A stretch of DNA of 64,000 bases, from NCBI GenBank assembly GCA_030684405.1, contig JAUXYA010000021.1:186001-250000 (forward strand), in the 5' to 3' direction. Of this stretch, positions 53,626 to 62,004 are shown piece after piece (the first letter of the stretch is position 1; each line of letters starts with the position of its first letter). Both the position numbers and the translations under genes were made by a program. The notes beneath the pieces were generated by a model. The model made no database searches and had not been told where the DNA came from. It saw only the letters and a list, made by a program, of their open reading frames with translations. The DNA is from Burkholderiales bacterium. Its GTDB lineage: Bacteria > Pseudomonadota > Gammaproteobacteria > Burkholderiales > SG8-41.

Positions 53626-55140
53626 ATGATCCATTTCACCCGCTCCCTCACCACCGCCGCCATCCTCGCCACCCTGCTCCCCGCCGCCAGCCTCGCCGCC
53701 GACAGCGGTACCGCCCTGACCATCTACAGCAACACCCGTCCCGGCGCGATCCCGCCCGAATTGCTGCGCGGCAACCTTGGCGGCGCGGCCATCCCCGGCT
53801 ACGCGATGGTACGCCAGCAACGTGAACTGGCTTTTGAGCGCGGGCGAAACAGCGCACGCTTCAGCGACGTCGCCGCGCTGATCGACCCGACCACAGTGTC
53901 CTTCGAATCCCTGACCGATCCCGCCGGCACTCGTGTGCTGGCGCAGAATTTCCAGTTCGACCTCGTCAACACGCAGAAGCTGCTGGAGAAATACGTCGAC
54001 CGCCGCATCGGCGTTGATCAGGTGCGCGGCAATGGCACTCAATCCTTCGCCGGCACTCTGCTCTCCACCACCGGCGGCCTGGTGCTGAAGCTCGATGACG
54101 GGAGCCTGCAGACCCTGCCCCACAACGCCGGCGTGCGCCTGCCCGAACTGCCCGGCGGCCTGATCACCCGGCCGACGCTGGTGTGGGACGTCGAAGCCAG
54201 TCGCGCCGGCAAACACGCGACCCGCGTGTCCTACCAGACCGGCGGCCTCACCTGGTGGGCGGACTACAACCTCACGCTGCGTGAAGACGCCAAGGCCAGC
54301 AGCTGTTCGCTCGACGTTGCCGCCTGGGTCAGCATCGTCAACCGCTCCGGCGCCTCTTATGCCGATGCGAAACTGAAACTCGTCGCCGGCGACGTGCAGC
54401 GCGTGCAACCGCCGGGCCGGGTGTATGCGGCGCCCGCCGCGCAACGCGCGATAGCGTCGGAAATCAGCGCCAGGGGTTTCGAGGAAAAATCCTTCTTCGA
54501 GTACCACCTCTACACCCTCGGCCGCCCGACCACGCTGCCCGACAACTCCACCCAGCAGCTTGAACTGTTCCCGGCGGCCCGCGCCGTGCCCTGCGAAAAA
54601 ACCCTGGTCTACGCCGGCGCTGCCGGCCTGTATCCCCACGGCAGCCCCGCCACCGACCGCAACTACGGCGTGCAGGGCAACAAGAAAGTCGACGTCTACC
54701 TTGGCTTCAAAAACGGCAAGGAACAGAACATGGGCATGCCGCTCCCCGCCGGCCGCATCCGCGTCGCCAAACTCGACGACGCCGACGGCACGCTCGAATT
54801 CATCGGCGAAGACAGCATCGACCACACCCCGCGCAATGAACAGGTACTGGTCAAACTCGGCTCCGCCTTCGACGTCGTCGGCGAACGGCGGCAAGTCAAT
54901 TTCACGGCCGACAGCACGCGCAAGACCATGACCGAAGAGATCGAAGTCAAACTGCGCAACCAGAAAAAGGAGACCGTGACGGTGATGGTCAAGGAAAACC
55001 TCTACCGCTGGACAAACTGGACCATCACCAGCAAGAACCACAACTACCGCAAGGACGATGCGCGGACGGTGACGTTTCCGGTGAAAGTGGCGGCGGGGGC
55101 GGAGGCTATGGTGCGGTACAGCGTGACTTACACTTGGTAA
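53626..55140 (+). CDS. DUF4139 exported protein
   Basis: A 504-residue secreted or periplasmic protein. The signal peptide is MIHFTRSLTTAAILATLLPAASLAA. The rest is beta-rich with the C-terminal DUF4139 part (VTVMVKENLYRWTNWTI and VKVAAGAEAMVRYSVTYTW). No catalytic residues are evident. Monocistronic or loosely linked to the following DUF4160 gene 43 bp away. Function is unknown in the family. Confidence 0.8.
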   Translation: MIHFTRSLTTAAILATLLPAASLAADSGTALTIYSNTRPGAIPPELLRGNLGGAAIPGYAMVRQQRELAFERGRNSARFSDVAALIDPTTVSFESLTDPAGTRVLAQNFQFDLVNTQKLLEKYVDRRIGVDQVRGNGTQSFAGTLLSTTGGLVLKLDDGSLQTLPHNAGVRLPELPGGLITRPTLVWDVEASRAGKHATRVSYQTGGLTWWADYNLTLREDAKASSCSLDVAAWVSIVNRSGASYADAKLKLVAGDVQRVQPPGRVYAAPAAQRAIASEISARGFEEKSFFEYHLYTLGRPTTLPDNSTQQLELFPAARAVPCEKTLVYAGAAGLYPHGSPATDRNYGVQGNKKVDVYLGFKNGKEQNMGMPLPAGRIRVAKLDDADGTLEFIGEDSIDHTPRNEQVLVKLGSAFDVVGERRQVNFTADSTRKTMTEEIEVKLRNQKKETVTVMVKENLYRWTNWTITSKNHNYRKDDARTVTFPVKVAAGAEAMVRYSVTYTW

Positions 55141-55183
55141 GGTAAGCTAACGCGCGCCGCCCAAGCCGCCACGGAGATCTGCG

Positions 55184-55423
55184 TTGAGCCCAACCATTTT
55201 CCGCGAAGACGGATTCCGGTTCTTTTTCTTCTCCCGGGAGGAAACACGGCTGCATGTCCACGTCCACCATGCCGATGGTGAGGCCAAGTTCTGGCTTGAG
55301 CCCGCCATTGAACTGGCGCAGAATCATGGTCTGAATGACCGGCAGTTACGTTCCGCCGAAACACTGATCCGGAGACACGAACATGACATCCGCTCTGCAT
55401 GGCGCAAACATTTCGGACGTTGA
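55184..55423 (+). CDS. DUF4160 protein
   Basis: A 79-residue protein with the DUF4160 pattern: PTIFREDGFRFFFFSREETRLHVHVHHADGEAKFWLEP, including the histidines in HVHVHH. It begins at TTG with GGAG 8 nt upstream. DUF4160 and DUF2442 genes are commonly neighbours and have been suspected to form toxin-antitoxin-like pairs. It overlaps the DUF2442 gene by 41 bp. Confidence 0.8.
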   Translation: MSPTIFREDGFRFFFFSREETRLHVHVHHADGEAKFWLEPAIELAQNHGLNDRQLRSAETLIRRHEHDIRSAWRKHFGR

Positions 55424-55655
55424 AGTCACCAACGTCTCGACCCACGGCTTCTGGCTGATGCTGGATGCCGAGGAATTTTTCGTCCCATTTGCCGAGTTTC
55501 CGTGGTTCAAGGAGGCGCCGATCGCCAAACTCACGCACGTCGAACGCCCGCAGCCCCACCACCTGTATTGGCCCGATCTCGACGTCGATCTGGCCGTCGA
55601 ATCCCTCCGGCATCCGGAGCAGTTTCCACTGAAGGCAAAGCCCAAGATCTCGTAG
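55383..55655 (+). CDS. DUF2442 protein
   Basis: A 90-residue partner of the preceding gene. FWLMLDAEEFFVPFAEFPWFKEAPIAKL and YWPDLDVDLAVESLRHPEQF are the DUF2442 pattern. The overlap of 41 bp with DUF4160 implies coupled translation. A REP-like hairpin follows. Confidence 0.85.
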   Translation: MTSALHGANISDVEVTNVSTHGFWLMLDAEEFFVPFAEFPWFKEAPIAKLTHVERPQPHHLYWPDLDVDLAVESLRHPEQFPLKAKPKIS

Positions 55656-55656
55656 G

Positions 55657-55680
55657 GCGCATGAGCGAAGCGTCATGCGC
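55657..55680. terminator. REP-like hairpin after the DUF2442 gene
   Basis: GCGCATGA and TCATGCGC form an 8-bp stem around GCGAAGCG. There is no T-run, so it may act as an mRNA-end stabiliser more than a terminator. Confidence 0.5.
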
Positions 55681-55820
55681 TGCATGCGGATTTGCTCGCA
55701 TTGGCCTGCCGAGCTCCCCTCCAGCGGAGGGCGCCACTCACGCGCCTGATCATCCTACCTCTCCTCCGCCCCTGCTATACAATCCCCCCGTCATACCCAC
55801 AAAAATACAGGGAGAACCAC

Positions 55821-56396
55821 ATGGGCATCGGCACCCTCATCACCCTCGGCGTCATCGTCGTGGTCCTGGTCTACGGCGTCACGATCTACAACAGCCTGGT
55901 CCAGATCAAGCACAACGTCACCAAGGCCTGGGCCAACATCGACGTTCTGCTGAAGCAGCGTCACGATGAACTGCCGAAGCTGGTGGAGACCTGCAAGCAG
56001 TACATGAAATTCGAGCAGGACACCCTGACCAAGGTGATCGAGGCGCGTTCGAAGGTGTTCACCGCGCGCGAGGCACAGAACATCCCCGCCCTCGGCGGCG
56101 CCGAGACCATGCTGCGCGGCGCACTGGGCAGCCTGTTCGCTTTGGCCGAGTCCTATCCCGACCTGAAGGCGAACCAGACCTTCCAGCAGCTGCAGACCCG
56201 CATTTCCACGCTGGAGAACGCGATCGCCGACCGCCGCGAGTTCTACAATGAATCGGTCAACGTCAACAACGTGCGCATCGAGCAGTTCCCGGACGTGATC
56301 GTCGCCCGGCTGCTCAACTTCAGGGAGGCGCAGTTGCTGGAGTTCTCCGAGGAAGAGAAGAAGGACGTCGACGTCAAGCAGCTGTTCAATTCCTGA
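55821..56396 (+). CDS. lemA: LemA family protein
   Basis: A 191-residue membrane-anchored coiled-coil protein. The helix GTLITLGVIVVVLVYGVTIYN is followed by the LemA core with VQIKHNVTKAWANIDVLLKQRHDELPKLVE and the ESVNVNNVRIEQFPDVIVARLLNF segment. The family occurs in envelope-linked operons; molecular function is not known. The ATG at 55821 has GGGAGA upstream. It is 26 bp ahead of the GIDE gene. Confidence 0.92.
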   Translation: MGIGTLITLGVIVVVLVYGVTIYNSLVQIKHNVTKAWANIDVLLKQRHDELPKLVETCKQYMKFEQDTLTKVIEARSKVFTAREAQNIPALGGAETMLRGALGSLFALAESYPDLKANQTFQQLQTRISTLENAIADRREFYNESVNVNNVRIEQFPDVIVARLLNFREAQLLEFSEEEKKDVDVKQLFNS

Positions 56397-56422
56397 ACCG
56401 GCGCTGAACGGCGCCGCCGCGC

Positions 56423-57328
56423 ATGATCGGCCGCATCCGCATGCAGGGCCCGTGGTGGCTGACGGGCTCCGCACATGTATTGATTCTTGCCATCACCTTC
56501 CAGATTGATCAACCGGAGGCCTGGCCTTGGGCGTTGCTGGCGATGGCGGTGGTCAGTTTTTTCGCCTGGCTCGGCAACTACCGCCGCTACCGTCAGATCC
56601 ACGACCTGCCGACCTCCAAGATCGCCTCCGCCGCCCAGGGTTATGTCGAACTGCTGGGCCGCGGCGACCTGATTGACGGCACGCCGGTGATCAGCAAACT
56701 CGGCCGCCAGCGCTGCTGCTGGTACCGTTATCTGGTCGAGGAGCGCAAGTCCGACAACAAGTGGCAGACCCTCGACCAGGGCTGCAGCGTCGCGCACTTC
56801 ATGTTGGTCGACGATACCGGGCAATGCGTGATCTCACCGGAGGGTGCGGAGATCGTAACCAGCAATCACCGCACCTGGTACGAAGAACCCTACCGCCACA
56901 CCGAATGGCTGCTGGTCCCGGGCGAAATCCTCTACGCACTGGGCGAATTCGTCACCACCAGCGGCAACCTGCGCGAGGAGGTCGAGGAGCGCAAGGACAT
57001 CGCCGTGTTGATTGATGCCTGGAAACGCGACCAGCAGACACTGCATGAACGTTTCGATCTCAATCAGGATGGCACCATCGACATGCAGGAATGGGAACTC
57101 GCGCGGATGCAGGCAAAACGGGAAGTGCGCAGGATGCGCAGCGAAATGGTTAAGCCACTGGTCGAGGGCGTACACTTGCTGCGCAAACCGAGGGACCGTC
57201 GCCTGTTCCTTCTCGCCAACGAAATGCCCGACACTTTGGGTCGACGCTATTGGTGGTGGAGCGCGCTGCATCTGGTGGTGCTGACGGGCTGCGGCATTGG
57301 CAGCCTGGTGTTGTTGGAGTTTAAATAG
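56423..57328 (+). CDS. GIDE-domain membrane protein with an EF-hand
   Basis: A 301-residue protein with N-terminal helices (residues 12-50) and a C-terminal helix, enclosing a GIDE-type domain (PVISKLGRQRCCWYRYLVEERK and the later YRHTEWLLVPGEILYALGEF). A complete canonical calcium-binding EF-hand loop is at residues 212-223, DLNQDGTIDMQE, with D, N, D, G, I, D, E at the expected positions. LemA-GIDE neighbours are common, but EF-hands inside the bacterial GIDE protein are less usual in my experience. Confidence 0.8.
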   Translation: MIGRIRMQGPWWLTGSAHVLILAITFQIDQPEAWPWALLAMAVVSFFAWLGNYRRYRQIHDLPTSKIASAAQGYVELLGRGDLIDGTPVISKLGRQRCCWYRYLVEERKSDNKWQTLDQGCSVAHFMLVDDTGQCVISPEGAEIVTSNHRTWYEEPYRHTEWLLVPGEILYALGEFVTTSGNLREEVEERKDIAVLIDAWKRDQQTLHERFDLNQDGTIDMQEWELARMQAKREVRRMRSEMVKPLVEGVHLLRKPRDRRLFLLANEMPDTLGRRYWWWSALHLVVLTGCGIGSLVLLEFK

Positions 57329-57334
57329 TATAAT

Positions 57335-57357
57335 TATCAATAAAATCAAGTATTTAT
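57335..57357 (+). promoter_or_regulatory. AT-rich 23-bp element with exact IHF core
   Basis: TATCAATAAAATCAA followed by GTATTTAT. AATCAA-GTAT-TTA is an exact IHF match. The element fills the 27-bp gap before the hydrolase and its last bases overlap the ATG, displacing any Shine-Dalgarno. Confidence 0.55.
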
Positions 57358-58210
57358 GATTGAATCCTGGTTTCAGGGCCTCGACAGCCGCGGTTTTCAT
57401 CGCCTGCACTACACCGACTGGGGCGATCAGGCGAATCCGCGGGTGGCCATCTGCGTCCACGGCCTCACCCGCAACTGTCGTGACTTCGACATGCTGGCTG
57501 CAGCACTGCAATACGATCTGCGTGTGGTCTGCCTCGACGTTGCTGGCCGCGGCCGCAGCGATTGGCTGGCGGATCCCGAGGACTACGCCTATCCGCAGTA
57601 CATGGCCGACGCCACGGCACTGATCGCGCGTATCACCGCGGCTGGCGCAAGAGAGATTTATTGGATCGGCACTTCAATGGGCGGCATGCTCGGCATGTTG
57701 CTCGCCGCGCGGTCGGCAACGCCGATCCGCCGGCTCGTACTCAACGACGTCGGCACCGTGATTCCGAAGGAATCGATGGCGCGCATCGGCGAATACGTCG
57801 GCAAGGCACCGGACTTCGAATCCTTTGCGGCGCTGGAACGGTATGTGCGCAAGGTCTCGGCGCCCTTCGGTGCGCTGAGCGACGCACAGTGGCGACACCT
57901 CGCTGAACACAATTCGAAGCAGCGCGCCGACGGTCGCTGGGTCATGGGTTATGACCCCGGCATCGCGCTGCCTTTCCGCAAGGCGATCGACCGCGACATC
58001 CTGTTATGGACACCATACGAAGCAATTGCCTGCCCGACATTGCTGCTGCGCGGAGCCGAGTCCGATGTGCTGCCGCGCGAGGTTGCCCTCGAGATGACCC
58101 TGCGCGGACCGCGGCCGCAATTCGTCGAATTCCCCGGCGTCGGTCATGCCCCGGCGCTGATGGCCGAGGACCAGATCCGCGCGGTGCGCGATTTCCTGCT
58201 GACGCCATGA
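57356..58210 (+). CDS. Alpha/beta-hydrolase
   Basis: A 284-residue hydrolase with the nucleophile elbow GTSMGGML, the oxyanion segment CVHGLTRNCRDFDML, an acid position in LLRGAESDVLP and the catalytic histidine in FPGVGHAPALM. Substrate not assigned. The ATG follows the AT-rich element directly and no Shine-Dalgarno is visible. Confidence 0.85.
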   Translation: MIESWFQGLDSRGFHRLHYTDWGDQANPRVAICVHGLTRNCRDFDMLAAALQYDLRVVCLDVAGRGRSDWLADPEDYAYPQYMADATALIARITAAGAREIYWIGTSMGGMLGMLLAARSATPIRRLVLNDVGTVIPKESMARIGEYVGKAPDFESFAALERYVRKVSAPFGALSDAQWRHLAEHNSKQRADGRWVMGYDPGIALPFRKAIDRDILLWTPYEAIACPTLLLRGAESDVLPREVALEMTLRGPRPQFVEFPGVGHAPALMAEDQIRAVRDFLLTP

Positions 58211-58599
58211 AACGCCCGTCGCGGCATGTGTTGCCCCTGCTCGATGCCCTCGCCGAAAAACACATCGGTGAAGCGCAGGCGCGGGGCGAGTTCAAGGACC
58301 TGCCGGGCAGCGGTGAACCGCTGGACCTCGGGGACGACACACTGGTGCCGGAAGAACTGCGGCCCGCCTGGCGCCTGCTGAAGAACGCGGGCTGTCTGCC
58401 ACCGGAACTGGAGACCCATGCCGAGATCCGCGACATTGAAACCCTGCTGCGCGCCGCCAGCAGTGAATACGAACGCGGCCGGCTGCTGGCCAGGCTGCGG
58501 TTTCTGCTGTTGCGCGCGCCACTGGGCCGGCGCAACAGCCTGAAGGTCGAGGCGGATTACGCCGAAAAAATCGCGGAAAAACTCGACCGTAGTCGCTAA
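58207..58599 (+). CDS. DUF1992 (DnaJ homologue subfamily C member 28-like) protein
   Basis: A 130-residue protein. HIGEAQARGEFKDLPGSGEPLDL is the DUF1992 signature. It overlaps the hydrolase stop (ATGA), so both are translated together. The domain occurs in bacteria and eukaryotic DNAJC28; molecular role not established. Confidence 0.88.
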   Translation: MKRPSRHVLPLLDALAEKHIGEAQARGEFKDLPGSGEPLDLGDDTLVPEELRPAWRLLKNAGCLPPELETHAEIRDIETLLRAASSEYERGRLLARLRFLLLRAPLGRRNSLKVEADYAEKIAEKLDRSR

Positions 58600-58617
58600 A
58601 CGGCCAAAACGGCCGGA

Positions 58618-59265
58618 TCAGCCCTGCCGCGCCTGCTCCATCGCCTGCAGCAGCACATCCGGTTCTTGCGCACCGGACACGCCGACGGTGCGGTTGATAA
58701 TAAAGAAAGGCACGCCGCTGATGCCCACCTGCCGCGCCTCGACATCGGCACTGTGAATCAGGTCGACATCGCTGTCTGTGGCGAGATAAGTCAGGATTTC
58801 CGCACGGTCGAGCCCCGCCTGTGCCGCGTATTCCGCCAGAGTTGCATCGTCGGTCAGATTGGCGCCTTCGATGAAATAAGCACGGAACAGCGCTTCTGCC
58901 AGCGCATCCTGTTTGCCGAGTTCACCGGCATGGTGCAACAGGCGATGCGCCTTGACTGTGTTCGGCTGCACCTTGATCTTCTCAAACTGCATGTCGAGCC
59001 CGAGTGACTCGCCGATCGCAGCAACACGTTTATAACGCGAGCTGTCCTGTTCGCCGAACTTGCGCATGATGTAATCGGCGCGCGAAATACCCTGCGGCGG
59101 CAGGTCAGGATTCAACTGGAACGGCAACCAGCGCACGGCTGGCGGTGTTTCATCGGGATGCAGTTCGGCGAACTGCTTCAGCGCGATTTCCAGTCTGCGC
59201 TTGCCGATGAAACACCAGGGTCAGACCACGTCGGAAACGATGTCGATGCTGATCGGATTGGTCAT
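58618..59265 (-). CDS. DsbA/FrnE-family thioredoxin-fold oxidoreductase with in-frame TGA at the catalytic Cys (candidate selenoprotein)
   Basis: A 215-residue protein if TGA is read through. The start MTNPISIDIVSDVV is preceded by AAGGAG at good spacing. Codon 15 (59223-59221) is TGA, followed by PWCFIGKRRLE, so the family motif CPWC appears as UGA-P-W-C with Cys at 18. The remaining 197 residues are an intact DsbA-like domain: WLPFQLNPDLP, LFRAYFIEGANLTDD and the cis-proline loop SGVPFFIINR. Family members are cytoplasmic dithiol oxidoreductases near 2-hydroxychromene-2-carboxylate isomerases and FrnE. No stop or frameshift occurs elsewhere. Selenocysteine is more likely than decay, given the exact position; no sel genes lie in this window. 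Without recoding, initiation would have to occur at an internal GTG (59136), losing the whole active site. Confidence 0.8.
59174..59214 (-). promoter_or_regulatory. Possible bacterial SECIS-like stem-loop
   Basis: In the mRNA, 6 nt after the TGA, UGUUUC pairs with GAAGCA (one G-U), then after a 7-nt bulge AGCGC pairs with GCGCU, and GA with UC beyond a bulged A. The apical loop is CUGGAAA, 27 nt from the TGA. Distance and loop size lie in the bacterial SECIS range; primary sequence conservation is low, so this is only suggestive. Confidence 0.35.
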
Positions 59266-59291
59266 GATTACTCCTTTTAACAACAGCAGCT

Positions 59292-59476
59292 TATTGAGAA
59301 TTACCAAACCCAATGACACGGCATATCTATTCCGACATGTTTCCCTCACCCTCGATCCCTCTCCCGGAGGGAGAGGGATGCAAAGCCCTTCTCCCGTCGG
59401 GAGAAGGGGACACTTGAAGCGGAGCAGAAGGGTGGGGATGAGGGAGAAGTGTCGCGCAGTTACGTAATCCTCAATA
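59292..59476. mobile_element. 185-bp MITE-like element, copy 2
   Basis: The same 185-bp element as at 2527, in the same orientation, differing at about four positions. Its left end lies 26 bp upstream of the DsbA/FrnE-family start codon. Ends TATTGAGAATTAC and GTAATCCTCAATA; TA lies at each boundary. Confidence 0.7.
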
Positions 59477-59489
59477 ATACTGATTTCAC

Positions 59490-59512
59490 ATAACTATTTG
59501 ATTTTATTGATA
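59490..59512 (-). promoter_or_regulatory. AT-rich 23-bp element with exact IHF core
   Basis: Minus strand TATCAATAAAATCAA followed by ATAGTTAT, located 7 bp beyond the MmgE/PrpD stop. AATCAA-ATAG-TTA is an exact IHF match. Confidence 0.55.
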
Positions 59513-59518
59513 CTTTTA

Positions 59519-60910
59519 TTAACTGCGCAGCGCCGCCAAGTCAATGCGGCCAGCGAAGAAATTCGGCACCGACTTGAGAAATTTATCGCACTGCTGCGGA
59601 TTCCAGCCGCCGAACAGCGCATTGCGGCGGAATTTGTCCTCGATCTCGGCGCGGGTCAGCGGTTCCTGCGCGCCGCCGCGGATATGCGGCTGGCGCTCCT
59701 CGAACACGCGACCGTCCTTCAGCGTCATGCGCACGTGGCCGGTGTAAGCCTTGGGATAGGGATTGTTGGGATCGACCACGTATTTGACCTTGCCTGCCAG
59801 CGCGAGGATGCGTTCGTCACGCACGGTTTTTTCGGTGAAAGCGGCCAGCCCCGCGCCGCCGGTAACGAAGGCCACCGCGATGTTGAAGGGCGCGCTGAAC
59901 TTGGCGGCGTAGTCGTTGGCCGGGCGCTGCTTGGCCGGCAACGGATCCCACAGCCGGTGCACATAACCTTCGGCGGTTTCGCAGAGCACGTCAGCGACAT
60001 CCTCGGCAGTGAAGCCCTTCTTCGCCAGGCGCAGCGCGCAGTCGACATAGGGCTGGTTCATGGTGCCGGTGGCATAGGGCTTGAAGGTGATGCGCGACAT
60101 GTACCAATCCTTGCCGAAGTCACGGGTCAGCACGTCGTAGTTGCCTTCGGCTGAACGGGCAAACGCATAGTACAGGCCGTGGGTGCCTTCGAACACCGTG
60201 CGCGGCCCGAGGAAACCCTGCTGCCCCAGGCGCGCGGCCTGAATGCCGACCTGCGCCGACCAGCCGGCGTGCAGGCGCTTGGTCCAGGCGCCTTCAGCGA
60301 GATACTCGATGATGCCGCTCGCCATGCTGCCGGCGATGCCCAGCGCATCGACGGTCTGCTGTTTGTTCAGTTTCATCGTGCGTGCCACTGCCAGCGTCGC
60401 CGCCATCGCGCCGAGTACGGCTGTCGGATGGAAACCCGCCTTGTGGATGGCCTTGGGGATCACCATCGACATCCGGCATAGCGTCTCGACACCGACGACA
60501 AAACCCGCCAGCACGTCGCGACCGTCACAACCGAAACGCTCCGCCGCGGCCAGCACCGCCGGACCGATCACCGTGCTCGAATGCACGGGGCCGCCCTCGA
60601 AGGTGTCGTCGAAATCCTCGCCGTGAGTGGCGGTGCCGTTGATCAGTGCCGCATTTTCCGCGGAAAAGGTCTGCGCATGGCCGATCGCCGTGCAGGGTCC
60701 GCCGGCATCAACACCGGCAATCACCGCCTTGACGTAATCGGTGCCGCGTGCGGCGACGCAGAGGCCGACTACGTCGATCAGCAGTTCCTCGGAACGGGCC
60801 CGCACTTCGGCCGGCAGTTGTTCGACGGTCAGCGCCGCAGCCTGGTCGGCAAGTTTTTCGGCAATAGCAACTTCGGGGAGTTTTGCGGTGGTCATTGTTT
60901 TGTCAGTCAT
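59519..60910 (-). CDS. MmgE/PrpD family protein
   Basis: A 463-residue protein of the 2-methylcitrate dehydratase (PrpD)/cis-aconitate decarboxylase fold. GHAQTFSAENAALINGTATHGEDFDDTFEG is the family signature with conserved His and Asp. Members dehydrate or decarboxylate tricarboxylates or related acids. It lies downstream of a tripartite tricarboxylate transporter, implying that the imported acid is its substrate. Exact substrate unknown. Confidence 0.9.
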   Translation of the reverse strand: MTDKTMTTAKLPEVAIAEKLADQAAALTVEQLPAEVRARSEELLIDVVGLCVAARGTDYVKAVIAGVDAGGPCTAIGHAQTFSAENAALINGTATHGEDFDDTFEGGPVHSSTVIGPAVLAAAERFGCDGRDVLAGFVVGVETLCRMSMVIPKAIHKAGFHPTAVLGAMAATLAVARTMKLNKQQTVDALGIAGSMASGIIEYLAEGAWTKRLHAGWSAQVGIQAARLGQQGFLGPRTVFEGTHGLYYAFARSAEGNYDVLTRDFGKDWYMSRITFKPYATGTMNQPYVDCALRLAKKGFTAEDVADVLCETAEGYVHRLWDPLPAKQRPANDYAAKFSAPFNIAVAFVTGGAGLAAFTEKTVRDERILALAGKVKYVVDPNNPYPKAYTGHVRMTLKDGRVFEERQPHIRGGAQEPLTRAEIEDKFRRNALFGGWNPQQCDKFLKSVPNFFAGRIDLAALRS

Positions 60911-60980
60911 TAAAGTAAAAGCGGGGGTTATCCACCCCCGCCGGATAGGCCCCGTTGCAGGGACCCGTCATGCCTGCAGG

Positions 60981-61955
60981 TCAGCGCACGACCTTGGCGC
61001 CGGCTTCCGTGAGGATGTCGCGCATCTGGTCGGTGAACACATCGAAGTATTTCGCCAGCTCGGCCGACTTCATGTAACCGTCCTGGAACTGCTGGTCGTC
61101 AAGGTATTTGCGCCAGGTGGCGGTTTTCGTCAGGCGCTGGAACAGGTCCTCGTAATAGGCGATCACGTCCGGTGCGACGCCCGTGGGCATTACGATGCCG
61201 CGCACCTGCTCGACGTTCGGGATGTTGAAGCCCGCTTCCTGGATCGTCGGCACGTTGGGGAATCCGGCCAGGCGTTTGTCGGACACCTGCGCGATGACAC
61301 GCATATTGCCGGCCTTGATGTGTTCGCCGGCCTCCTGCGGTTCAACCACCATCATGTTGACGTGGCCGCCGAGCAGCGCCGCGATGCGTTCACCGCCGCC
61401 GGGAAAGGAAATGTAGGCCCAGTCCGCGCCGGTGGCCTTCATCAGCAGCTGGCGCACCACGTTGTCGCGGCTGGTAATCGAACCGCCGGACTGCTTGAGG
61501 GTCTTCGGTTTGGCCTTGGCTTCGTCGATGAAGTCCTTCAGCGTCTTGTGCGGGGCATCGGCCTTCACCGCGATCAGCGCCGGCTCCAGCACCAGACGCA
61601 CGACCGGGGTCATGTCCTTGATGGTGTATTTCGCCTCGGCGCGGGTCAGCGGATTGGTCAGCCAGTTGCCGGTGAACACGGCGATGGCGTGGGTGTCGCC
61701 CTTCTTCTCGGCAACATAGGCCATCGCGCGCAGGCCGCCGCCGCCGTCGCGGTTGCTGACCTGGAAGCGCACCGGCGCCAGATTTTCCTTCTCGAAGACC
61801 TGCGAGATGAAACGCGCCAGCACGTCGGCACCGCCGCCGGGGCCGGTGTGGACGATGAACTCGACCGGCTTGGTCGGTTTGAACTGGGCCCAGGCCGGTG
61901 CGGCCGCCAGCGCCGCGGCGCAAGCGGCGATAATGATTGATGAACGTAATTTCAT
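60981..61955 (-). CDS. Bug-family periplasmic binding protein (tripartite tricarboxylate transporter)
   Basis: A 324-residue solute receptor with signal peptide MKLRSSIIIAACAAALAAAPAWA and the Bug motif VEFIVHTGPGGGADVLARF. Bug proteins bind carboxylates and amides and deliver them to TctAB. GAGGAGG precedes the ATG at 61955; the extension to 62021 is not supported. It lies 49 bp downstream of tctA in one operon. Confidence 0.93.
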   Translation of the reverse strand: MKLRSSIIIAACAAALAAAPAWAQFKPTKPVEFIVHTGPGGGADVLARFISQVFEKENLAPVRFQVSNRDGGGGLRAMAYVAEKKGDTHAIAVFTGNWLTNPLTRAEAKYTIKDMTPVVRLVLEPALIAVKADAPHKTLKDFIDEAKAKPKTLKQSGGSITSRDNVVRQLLMKATGADWAYISFPGGGERIAALLGGHVNMMVVEPQEAGEHIKAGNMRVIAQVSDKRLAGFPNVPTIQEAGFNIPNVEQVRGIVMPTGVAPDVIAYYEDLFQRLTKTATWRKYLDDQQFQDGYMKSAELAKYFDVFTDQMRDILTEAGAKVVR

Positions 61956-62004
61956 TGTTGATACCTCCTCGATGAACACCACAGGGATTGCCCCGGCACC
62001 CGGG

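Noticed and set aside
53536..55041. 501-codon open frame antisense to the DUF4139 gene
   Set aside because: Low-complexity Gly/Val/Ala protein opposite a clear coding gene with signal peptide.
58618..59136. Short DsbA-like gene starting at the internal GTG
   Set aside because: This start lacks a ribosome binding site and omits the active-site motif, while the upstream ATG at 59265 has a strong one in the same frame apart from the TGA.
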